Below, one piece after another: positions 1-10,220 of a stretch of 64,000 bases of DNA. This DNA is from Galdieria partita (taxonomy: Eukaryota > Rhodophyta > Bangiophyceae > Galdieriales > Galdieriaceae), in assembly GCA_025991245.1 (NCBI GenBank), contig BQMJ01000074.1, positions 1 to 64,000 of the forward strand, given 5' to 3'. How positions within the stretch are numbered: the first letter of the stretch is position 1; each line of letters begins with the position of its first letter. A program made the translations under genes and the position numbers. The notes below the pieces were generated by a model. It had not been told where the DNA came from, ran no database searches, and saw only the letters and a list, made by a program, of their open reading frames with translations.

Positions 1-433
1 AATAAACCCTAATAAACCCTAAATAAACCCTAAATAAACCCTAATAAACCCTAATAAACCCTAATAAACCCTAAATAAACCCTAATAAACCCTAATAAAC
101 CCTAATAAACCCTAATAAACCCTAATAAACCCTAATAAACCCTAAATAAACCCTAATAAACCCTAATAAACCCTAATAAACCCTAATAAACCCTAATAAA
201 CCCTAATAAACCCTAATAAACCCTAATAAACCCTAAATAAACCCTAAATAAACCCTAAATAAACCCTAATAAACCCTAATAAACCCTAATAAACCCTAAT
301 AAACCCTAATAAACCCTAATAAACCCTAATAAACCCTAATAAACCCTAATAAACCCTAATAAACCCTAATAAACCCTAATAAACCCTAATAAACCCTAAT
401 AAACCCTAATAAACCCTAATAAACCCTAATAAA
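1..433. repeat. Telomere repeat array
   Basis: An uninterrupted array of AATAAACCCT (10 nt) with seven AAATAAACCCT (11 nt) variants, about 42 units by eye. On the G-rich strand the unit reads TTTATTAGGG or TTTATTTAGGG, which looks like the plant-type TTTAGGG with extra bases. The C-rich strand runs 5'->3' from base 1, as expected for the left end of a chromosome. The two unit lengths differ by a single A, consistent with slippage on a telomerase RNA template (inference). Confidence 0.97.
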
Positions 434-470
434 AGTGAATAAGAAAAAAAATAAACCCTAATAAACCCTT
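434..470. repeat. Degenerate telomeric remnant
   Basis: After a short break with an A-rich spacer, two more telomere-like units occur at about 449-470 before unique-looking subtelomeric sequence starts. They could be an old array edge or a repair junction. Confidence 0.75.
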
Positions 471-474
471 CTGC

Positions 475-800
475 CAGGTTATACATACTTCAAAATTTAT
501 TGCGTTTCAATTTCTTTTGAATGCATTAAAAACGAAAGTCCATCAACTCTTTTGAGCTTCCTACTTTTTTTTGTATTCTAGCTAAATAATTTAGGTGGTA
601 AATTTCCCAGTGTGATTTAACTGTGGTCTGTGCGGTTTCTTGCGTGCCTCTTTTTTGTGTTTTTGTATATTTGATGTTTATGAAGAGAATACTTGAAAAC
701 GTGCAGGTATTTTTTTGATTTTCTTGTAATTAGAAGTTATCCTTTTGCACCCTGGTATTTCTCTGTTTCTGAGTATTATTTCCTTGTTTCGGTTTTTTTT
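475..800 (+). repeat. Subtelomeric 0.56 kb unit, partial copy 1
   Basis: This stretch directly follows the telomere and aligns by eye, in the same orientation, with 4957-5240 and more weakly with 5555-5820. Shared anchors include a TGCATT..AAACGAAAGT block and an AATACTTG.AAACG block followed by TTTTGATTTT. No gene is visible. The 3' half of the unit is missing here and is replaced by the inverted copy that follows. Confidence 0.7.
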
Positions 801-819
801 GGCTTCACTAAAGTATGAA

Positions 820-1340
820 TTCAAGTAAAATATGCATACCTACATAAAAGCTCAAATACTATTGGTAGATATTAGTAGTGTGATTCTAGGTAAATTCATT
901 CAGTGTCAGAAAGCAAAAGAATACTTTACCAAATAGATTTGGTTCAAATAAAACACGAAGCCAAAAATCATAAAATGAAAGAAAAAACAATTAATTTGTA
1001 ATCAGTCAATCAAGAACGAAGGTAATGATGCCAAAAACAACAAAAAAGGACCCATTCAAGAAAAATGCTCACAATTTCAAATTTCTGCGAACCAACAATG
1101 AAATTTCCACTCAGCATGTCTGTAAAATAAAAATAGCATCTCAAATTATTTCCAAAATTTCCTGAATTTCGTGTACTATACAAGGAATACGAAGAAAAGC
1201 AAAAATAGCTCAAGAGGCAAGTTACTTGATTACTGGCAAAAAAAACAGCACAATTTCAGGATGAATCAATTTTGCTAGATTGATAGCATATGTAGAGGCC
1301 TTGATTGCACGAATTCACTTTTTCCTCCAATGCATTAAGA
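820..1340 (-). repeat. Subtelomeric 0.56 kb unit, inverted copy
   Basis: The reverse complement of this segment aligns along its length with about 5590-6130. Matching anchors on the reverse strand include TTCGTTCTTGATTGACT, AAATTAATTGTTTTTT, TCCTTTTGCTTTCT and CCTAGAATC, all in the same order as at 5931-6063. No open reading frame of convincing length is present. It sits head to head with the partial copy at 475-800. Confidence 0.85.
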
Positions 1341-1689
1341 TGACAAAAAACGTAATGAATCTTCAAATGTGAATGGTTCGGCACACGGCACGGGCAATAA
1401 TTCATTAGGACCTACTAGGTTTTCTTAATGTCTAATGTTTATGTCAAAGGTCACAAACTATAAAGAAAAATTAACAGAAAATATAAAAGAACATCCATCT
1501 ATTATAAGAAAGTAAAAGGGCCCTTCACATAATGAATGCGGCATTACAAAGAACAAAAAAAATTATGTAAATAAAATTTGATAATTTGTCGTACAAATTG
1601 ATCGATAAAGGACGAAAATGATAAGGCAAAAAGACAACCAAAAAAGTACAATTCATGCGAACCTCTTAAAATTTTTCAACAAAATATTC
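1341..1689. other. Subtelomeric spacer, no gene seen
   Basis: AT-rich sequence between the inverted unit and the 3.2 kb repeat. I see no coding sequence, RNA gene or clear repeat in it. Confidence 0.6.
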
Positions 1690-4600
1690 CTTTCAGCCAG
1701 GACATACCTAGTTTTTCAATTCATTGCGCTCTAGTAGTCTCAAAGTAGGAGTGGCTAGAGTAAATTGTTTATATGTTTTTTCTTATTTATGTTTTTTGTC
1801 AAAGAATAGTTACGTATTTCTTTATTCATTTTGCTTGTTGTGCTACTGACTAAGTTTGGTTTTCTGTCAGCTACATTTTGTTTGAGTTTTTTTTTGGATT
1901 GGAAACTGGAGTTAGTTTTTAGATTCCTCGTTTAGTTCAAATTTTTTTGGATTGCGCAATTTTCTGCTTTTTTAGTATGCTTTTGAGATTTTTGGTGGTT
2001 CGTTTATATGTTACCCTTCAGGTGACGTTTGTCTAAGACGCGAGCAATTTGCGCGAACAAGTCGTCACAAGAATAGAGCAATCTGTCTCTATGTAACACT
2101 TTCCTTTTTTTTGTTTTGTGCTATCTTCATTGTTGTCTTCAAGGACTATCCCTTCTTTTTACTACTTTTCTATAAATGAAAAAAAAAGATTTTTTCTTTT
2201 GCATTTCAATGTGATATAGTTAATAAATTCTCTTTCATCAAAACTATTCTATTTTTTGTTCTCTATGAGCAGTTTGCTGTAACTTGATTACTTCGTTTCC
2301 CACGGTCGACAAATTTCTGCCGGACGAGAACTGTTTCAAGGTACTGATGATAAAAGGAATATGTGGTACATGGAAATTCTTCAATATTTTCTTTAGTTTC
2401 TATTTCTTTAAATGCTTATTCGATGGCTTCCTTGTAAAATTGGTATTTGTATTGTTCCTTTAATAACACCTTGAAACAAGTGTAGCCCTTTTAATGCAAA
2501 AATTGCCTATTTCTCTTTGATACATTGCATAAATTCCTCTTCAATACCTTTTCATAATGCCAATATTATAGAACTGAAACTGAAATGATGAAATCTTTTT
2601 CTTTTTAGTGTTGCCTTAAATTTTATGAATTATTGAATTTGTTATTTAATAATGTCACATTAATGTTTCTCGCAAATTTCTCTTTTCATATAGGTTTGTA
2701 TGGGTATTCCTTTGTAACGATAATGATATTTCTTTATTGCCTTTTCTTATTAAATTCGTTGATATCTCCAGTGCATACATAATGAAAAACTTCGCAATTT
2801 GAATTGTTTCGAAACTTTTGTTTCCATCGCATCACCAAGACTTTCATGGTTGAACCTTATGAGAATCGTCTTTAAAAATCTGTCTTATATAGCAAATTTT
2901 TGAGTATGGTTCTTTGATCACTTTATTGTATTTTACGTTGCAGTTTTATTGAAAATTTAACCATTTGGTGAAGGAATTTTTGCTTTCCGATAATTGAGAG
3001 GGACTGCTTGTTTCGTTTTATTCGGTAAATAGCCTACTATTTGACATATAGTGTGGCTATACATCTTTAGCCAAAAGTAAACAATGCCTACGCTATTCTT
3101 GTATTCTCAGAAATAGAACTTTGTGTTTGGTTTGAAACTTTTTAAACTTTCTTTTATTTATTCTCAAAAATGTCAAACTCCAAATCAATCTTTTTGGTTT
3201 TTCATGTGCGTAAATTTTTGTTCTATTGTTTTTTTATAAGAACGACTGAATTAGAAGAATCAATCAACGTTTAGGCTCTTTGTTCACATTTCAAAAAGTT
3301 GACTTTCTTTATCCTTTCTCTTCTACTACTGCTATCTTTTTTCTTGTGTTTTATGTTTTGTAACCCTTCAATGTGTAATGAAGTTTTCCTTGGTTTCATT
3401 TTACCTATGTACTAAACTGTTCGAGGTGAGGATTTATTGATTTTTTCTATTTGCAGATTGGATCTACTTTCCTCTTTACTAACTTTCACATTATCACCAC
3501 TGGTTACCCTGAGAACAACTAGGAATACTGATGCCATAAAGGACAAATTATGTATTAAAATTCTTCAATTTTTTCACTTGTGCCGACCTCCCTACATTCA
3601 TACTTTTTCTTTAGACCCTCTTTGAGACGATATTTCTATCGCCCTTTCAATGAACCGTAGGTAATTTTAAAAAAAAAGGTTAAATTTTTATTATTTGAAA
3701 AGACACGACTCTTCTTTCCTTTTTCGAAGAGGTATGACGCTTTCTCGATTCAGTACATCGTCGTAAAAGGTTGCAATAAATCATGAAAATTATTGGTTTA
3801 GATTGATTCTCTTACTTGTGAAATTGTATCAACATTCTTAAAGATTTTTGTGATTTTGTTAATTTATCTCGAGTGACAAAGTAATTCTTCCTTTGAAATT
3901 TTTGGAATCACCCCAACAGTCCTATTTGCATTGCATGAAAACGATATCCAATTGTCCCATTTCTTTCATTCTTATTAGATTTTTAATTTTTTGGGAGGAG
4001 CTGAGCAATTTGGTTTTGAATTTGATATATTGCGAAATCTAAATCTGGTAATTTTTACAGCTAACGTACTGCATGGCTTGTTTCACTATAGTAGTTTTCG
4101 ATATTGAAAAGCGACAGTTTTTCGAAAAGTAGAATCTTGCAACTGTTGGTTTTTACTATGTGGTATCTTTTATCAGACACCTTTTTTTGTGAAAAATTTT
4201 TTTTGCTTTCTTATGGTAACTGGATCCATTTTGTCATGTTGACCGGCATAATATTATACACAAATTGTACTGTTGATATATATAATGAAGACAAAGCAAG
4301 CCACGCCTTTGCCATAAAAAGGCCTCAGATGAATTGAACCGTTAGCAATCCAGCCACAAAAGTTCAACGTTTGTCTGTAGCATCTTCGATATTATATGCT
4401 TTATGTCAGTTTGAATATGCTTTGAATGACAGCTTGAAGAGAAACATGTCTCTCAAGATCACTTTTCCTCCATGAATTTGTTGTATTTTCATTCTTGTTC
4501 TTTGAAATCATCCTGTTGTTTCTGTTTCTCTCCTTATATATATAAAATTTCTTTTAAGTATTTCAATTTGACAAAAGTACTGAATGAACTGTTTCCGACC

Positions 4601-4890
4601 AGTATGATAGGTGTTTCTTTGAACATGTCCGATGGACTCTGCTTTTTACTTCCCCTTTGCACTGTCGACTAATGTCCATCCATGAGAACAATTAGAGATT
4701 CTTATTCAATAAAACAAGTAGTATATGGAATTTCTTCAATCTTTTTTAGAGATTCTATTTCTTCAAAGGCTTTTTATTCGAAGGTTTCTTTTAAATTCGC
4801 TTTGTATTGTTCCTTTATTAATTACTTGAAAGAACCGTTATCAAGTCTTAATAAAAAATTTTTCTATTGTCCTCTGAGATACGTCAAACC
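1690..4890 (+). repeat. 3.2 kb subtelomeric repeat, copy 1
   Basis: This segment aligns nearly end to end with 6180-9380 at an offset of about 4,490 bases. Shared landmarks are GACATACCTAGTTTTTCAAT near the start, a TATGTGGTA.CTTTTATCAG block in the middle and GTCCTCTGA.ATACGTCA at the end. Short open frames exist, but differences between the copies are mostly amino-acid-changing. In the best shared frame (4104-4337 versus 8642-8824) nearly all differences in the last 33 codons alter the residue, so I read it as non-coding. The + strand is strongly T-rich. Confidence 0.88.
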
Positions 4891-4955
4891 TCGATAGACC
4901 CTAGCCAATAGTAAACCTGAAACCTTAAAAAAGGAAAAAATGCCCACTCCCTTCT
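4891..4955. repeat. Possible degenerate interstitial telomere sequence
   Basis: Just before a 0.56 kb unit there is an ACCCTA..CAATAGTAAACCT..AACCTT-like stretch (about 4896-4930) that resembles decayed AATAAACCCT units. It occupies the same relative place as the true telomere does before copy 1. In AT-rich DNA chance resemblance is possible. Confidence 0.4.
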
Positions 4956-5520
4956 GTCAGCCTATGCATGTTTTACAATTTACTGCATTTTTTCTCTTAA
5001 TTGCATTTTAAACGAAAGTTTCTTGATTCTATCAAGCCTCTTCTTTTTCCTTTAGTCTAGTATAACTAGTCGCAAATTTTACTGAGTGTTTGGTGACGTT
5101 TTGGAGACTGTTCTTGTGGGTTATTTTTCCATTATATTTGTATTTGAGATATATTGCATGAATACTTGGAAACGATAGGAAAAAGTTTTGATTTTGCTTT
5201 TAACTTATGATTGTCCTTCATTTGTTTTTAGGCATCTTCATGTCGTGTTGTGTTCTGTTTAAAATTTGAAGTGGTTTGTTTGATTGAAAATTATTTTGGG
5301 GTGATTGTTGCCTTGAAACACTCGTTTTTTATTGATTCTGTTGCAGAGCCATTTATTAAAGCTTTTTTTTGTTATTTTTTACTTATTCTTGTGAAGCCGT
5401 ATTCATTGGGTGAAGGGTCCTTTTGCTTTATTCTGTTGGATGAATGTTCCTTTTTTATCCTGTTAATTTCTTTCTATAGTATGTGTCTTTTGTTAGAAGC
5501 AGTAATAAAATTAGAAAAAA
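4956..5520 (+). repeat. Subtelomeric 0.56 kb unit, copy 2
   Basis: A diverged tandem partner of 5555-6130. Both contain, in order, a TTTGCATT/TTTACAATT start, a TCTATCAAG.CCT block, a GGTGAAG..TCCTTTTGCTTT block and a TGTTAAT/AGTTAAT end. A 94-codon open frame (5250-5534) exists, but its homologous stretch in the neighbouring copy is not open, which argues against a gene. Confidence 0.75.
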
Positions 5521-5554
5521 TTAATCAACCCTGAAAAAAATCCTATTGTCCTGT

Positions 5555-6130
5555 TCCAGGTCATTTGCATTCGAAATTTATCAGGTTTTTGGAAATCTCA
5601 ATTCATTGGAGAAAAAACGAATTGGTTCTATCAAGACCTTTACTTTTGCTTCTAGTTTCGTAAAAGTAATTGATTCTCAAACTGTACTGCTTGTTTTGCC
5701 AGAGATGAAATGACTTGCCATGTGAGCTATTTCTGCGTATGTTTGTATTTGTTGTTTACTACGGGTATTTAGGTAAAATTTTCGGATGCTATTTTTTGTT
5801 CAAGGCCCTTTTGAGTTAAGGAATTTCTCTGTTGCTTTGCAATAATTCGAAATTTTGAGCTGTTTAGAAATTGTGAGCATTTTTTTCTTGAATGGTTGCA
5901 TTTTTGTTATTTTTAGCATCATTAACTTCGTTCTTGATTGACTCATTGCAAATTAATTGTTTTTTTCATATTACGCTATTTTTCTTCGTGTTTTTTTTTG
6001 TACCGAATCTAATTGGTGAAGTATCCTTTTGCTTTCTTTTATTGGATAAATTTACCTAGAATCGCCCAGTTAATATCTTCCAATGGTATTTGAACTTTTT
6101 GGTAAGTATGCATATTTAACTTGAAAGTAT
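5555..6130 (+). repeat. Subtelomeric 0.56 kb unit, copy 3
   Basis: This is the best-preserved partner of the inverted copy at 820-1340 and a diverged tandem copy of 4956-5520. Short CCCT-containing telomere-like pieces flank it at about 5528-5550 and 6128-6155, but they are weak. Confidence 0.8.
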
Positions 6131-6179
6131 ACCCTAATGAAGTATTATAAAACCAAAATGACGAAAAAATGCTTGTTGC

Positions 6180-9100
6180 TTTCGTCCTGGACATACCTAG
6201 TTTTTCAATTCACTGAGCTCTAGTAGTCTCAAAGTAGGAGTGGGCAGAGTGAATTGTTTATGTCCGGTTTCTTATTTATGTTTTTCTGCCAAAGAATAGC
6301 TACGTATTGTTTTATTTTTTATGCTTGCTGTGCTACCGACCAAGTTTGGTTTCCTGTCAGCTACATCTTGTTTAAACTCTTTTTGGATTGAAGACTGGAG
6401 TTAGTTTTTTACATTCCTTCTTTAGTTCAAATTTTATTAAAAATGCACAATTTTCTGCTACTTTTGTATCGTTTTGAGATTCTAGGTGGTCCGTTTGAAT
6501 GGTACCCTTCTGATGACATTAGTTCAAGGTGCGAGCAATGTACGCGAACAAGTCATCACAACATTAGAACAATCTGCCACTATGTAACATTTTCTTTTCT
6601 TTGTTTTGTGCTGTCTTCATTGCTGTATCCAAGAATTACCCCTTCTTCTTACTACTTTTTCTCCAGTGAGAAGAAATAGATTTTTTCTTCTGTATTTCAG
6701 TGTGATATAGTTTCTAAGTTCGCGTTCATCAAAAGTATTGTATTTTTTTCTCTGTGAGCAGATTGCTGTAACTTTTTTACTTCGTTTCACAAGGTTGAGA
6801 AATATCTGCCTGACGAGGACAGATTCTCGGTACCGATGATGAAAAGAACAAGTGGTACATAAAAATTTCTCAATACATTCTCAAGTTTTTACTTCTCTAA
6901 AGGTTTTTTCTGTGGCTTTTTTCTAAAATTGGTTTCGGTATTGTTCCTTCAGTAAACCGTATAAAGAAAGTCCTAAACTGGTAATGCAAAAATTGCCTAT
7001 TCCCCTTTGATATATTGCAAAAACTTTTCTTCAATACCGTTTCATAATGCCAATGCAACAGAACTGAAAATGAAATGCTGAAATCTTTTTCTTTTTTTAA
7101 CTGTTGTCACAAGTTGTGGAATTTTTTTAAATTTTTATGCCTTGGTGACATAGTAGTTATATAGGTACTACATTGTAGCGATGATGTTCTTTGTTTATTG
7201 ATTTTTCTTATTAAGATCGCTGCTGTCTTCAGTGCATACATAATTGTAAGCTTTGAATATGGATAATTTCGAAACTTTTGTTTCAATGGTTTCGCCAAGA
7301 TCTTCATGGTTGAACCTTACATTATTAGAATCGTTTTTAGAAATTTGTCTTATATAGAAAAATTCTAAGTATTGTTATTTTTTCATTTTATTGTATTCTA
7401 CGGTGCAACTCTATTGAAAATTTAACCATTTGGTAAGTCGTTTCTGCTTTTTGATGGTCTTGAGACACTGCTTGTTTCGTTTCATTCGGTAAATAGCCTA
7501 TTACTTAAAATATAGTGTCGCTATACATATTTAGCAAAAAGTAAACAGTGCTTATGGTATTCTTAGATTCTCGAAAGCAATACTTTGTGTTTTGGTAAAC
7601 TTTTCGAGCCGCCTTGTATCTATTCTCTACAATGTCAAATTTTGAATCTCTTTGTCGGCTTTTCAGTGTGCACTCTTATGTCACATATTTTTGTTCAATT
7701 GTTACTTTTTAAGAATGAATGAGCTAGAAGATTCAATGGTCGTTTAGGCTCTTTGTTCACATTTTTGAAAGTTCACTTGTTTGATCATTTCTCTTCTAGT
7801 ACTACTGTCTGTTCTTCTTTTGTGTTTTATGCCTTATAACCATTGAATGTGTAATGAAGTCTTCCTAGGTTCTATTTCGCGTATGCAAAAACTGTTCGAG
7901 GTGAGAATATATTGATTTTTTCTATATGAGATTTGTTCAACTTTTCTTTTTACTAAATTTCGCATTGCCACCTACTGGTTACTCCTAGGAACAACTAGAA
8001 GTACTGATCCATAAAGGACAAATAATGTATTGAAATTCTACAATTTTTTCACTTGGGTCGACCTCCCTAAATTCTTTCTTTTTTCATAGACTCTATTCGA
8101 GACGATATTTTTATCGCTCTTCTAATGAACCGTAGATCATTTTAGAAAAACAGTTAAATCTTTTTTTTATTTGAAAAAGACACGACTTTCCATTTCTTTT
8201 TCTAAAAAGCATGCGTTTTTCTCAATTCACTAGATCGTCGTAAAAGAATCTAGCAGAGTATAAAGTTAAGTGGTTTATTTTAGGTTACATACTTGTCAAA
8301 TTGTGTCAACATTTTTGAAGATTTTTGTGATTTTGCTAATTTATCTCGAGTGACAAAGTAAATCTTCCTTCGAAATTTTTTGGAATTACCCCCACTATTG
8401 TATATGCATTGCATGAAAACGATATCCAATGGTTCCATTTCTTTCAATTTTATTGAAATTTTTAATTTTTCTTTAGGAACTGAGCAATTTGGTTGTGAAT
8501 TTGACATATTGCGAAATGTAAGTATGGTAATCTTTACAGCTACCGTTTTGCATGAATATTTTTTCACCAAAGTCGTTTTCGATATCGAAGAGAGACATTT
8601 TTTTTTTTGAGTAGAACCTTGTAACTGTTGGTTGTTACTATGTGGTACCTTTTATCAGACACCTTTTTTCTAAAGAGTTGTTTTGCTTTCTTATGGTCAC
8701 TGGATCCATTGCGTTTTATTTTATGTTGATCGGCATAAAATTATACACGAATTGTACTGTTGATACATATATTGAAGACAAAGCAAGCCACACTCTTCTC
8801 ATAAAAAGGCCTCAAATGGATTAAACAATTAGCAATTTCGACACAAAAGTTCAATGTAGGTCTATAGCAACTTGGATTATGTCAGTTTGACTATGCTTTG
8901 AATGACAGCTTGTTGAGAAACATATCTCTCAAAAGCACTTTTCCTCCATGAGTTTGTTGTATTTTCTTTCTTGGTCTTTGAAATCACCCTGTTGTTTTTG
9001 TTTCTCTCCTTCTTAAATATATAAAATTTCTTTAAGTATTTTAATTTGACAAAAGTATTGAATTGTTTACGACTGAGGATATGGTAGGTTTTTCTTTGAA

Positions 9101-9380
9101 CATGCATTTGGATACTACTTCTTACTATCTTTTTGCATTGTCGACTAATGTCCACCCATGAGAACAATTAGAGATACTTATTCAATAAAGACAAGTAGTC
9201 TATGAGAATTCTTCGACTTTCTAGAGATTCTATTTCTCTTGTTGTCTTTCTTTTCTCTATAGGTTATTTTCAAAATCGGTGTCTTTATTGCTCATTTATT
9301 AGTCAATAAGTGTAAGAAAGAAAGAAACGTAACAAAGTCCTAATAAAAAAAGAATTGTCTAGTGTCCTCTGACATACGTC
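6180..9380 (+). repeat. 3.2 kb subtelomeric repeat, copy 2
   Basis: Second long copy of the 1690-4890 unit. Divergence is spread evenly, with small insertions and deletions and no better-conserved open frame, which suggests an old duplication under no coding constraint. The strand stays T-rich throughout. Confidence 0.88.
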
Positions 9381-9639
9381 ATGAGCTTTCCTTCAATGAA
9401 TTATGTTCTCGTGAAACCAAAGTTATAAAGCAAAGAATTATTTAATAATTCAAATATTTTGACTTACCTTGTTGCTTTCATATTGGGTAGTGTTTAAGTT
9501 TTGTTTTGTTTGTTGATCCATTCGTGTCAATTCATCTTCACCTATGAAATCTTCATCCTCTAAAATACTAGTGCACTTGTACCGCTTTTGACTGATCATA
9601 AATTTTCTCTAGTACTTGTTTTGGGGAAACGTTTTCATT

Positions 9640-10220
9640 TGTTTGGAGCTAACATAATTCATTATTTACTTGAAATCTTGCAAAACTGAATTGGCTCCGC
9701 TTTCCGTTTATTGCAACAGTACTATTTACCATCTACTGTATCAGAGTCTTTCTCGATTCGCTGACAGTGGTTTGAAGAGTACAACCTTGTTTCGCCCTAT
9801 TTTTTCCTTATGTTGTCCTATCTATTACTTAGCAATTTGGCAAAACAGGGTTTCATTTTCTTATGATCATTGTATACTCCTTATTTCATTCTGTGAGTAT
9901 CTTTGTATACTATAATGCTACTTTGCTGATGGTATACATATTGAACCAAAAGAGAAACAATACCATACATATGCCATAAAAAAGGCTTTCAATTGAAAGA
10001 AGCAGTTAACAATGACAACATTAATATTCCATCATGTCAGCTGTTCTTCCTCTTTCTTGTTGCTTTATGTCTACCTGGTCAATACTTTGCGAGATAACTA
10101 TTAGAAGATTATATCACTGCGTGGCATTTTTCCTTATTGGTCATATTGTACTTTCACTCTTTTTCTCTACAATCAATTTGTTCTTCTTTGTTTTCTTAGA
10201 TTTAAATACTTTTTTTGTCT
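9640..10220 (+). repeat. Partial third copy of the 3.2 kb repeat
   Basis: The stretch around 9915-10040 aligns with 4240-4410 and 8730-8885: a CTG.TGATA.ATATATTGAA-type block, then GCCATAAAAA.GGC and a CATGTCAG end. Flanks are more diverged. An 81-codon open frame (9670-9915) overlaps it but has no recognisable features and is not shared with the other copies. Confidence 0.6.

Noticed and set aside
5250-5534. 94-codon hydrophobic open frame in a subtelomeric unit
   Set aside because: The homologous stretch in the neighbouring copy (5830-6110) is not open, and the sequence is T-rich, which favours Phe/Leu-rich chance frames.
4104-8824. Paired open frames (4104-4337 and 8642-8824) ending in similar KRPQM peptides
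   Set aside because: They lie at the same place in two copies of the 3.2 kb repeat. Most nucleotide differences change the amino acid, so there is no sign of selection on a protein.
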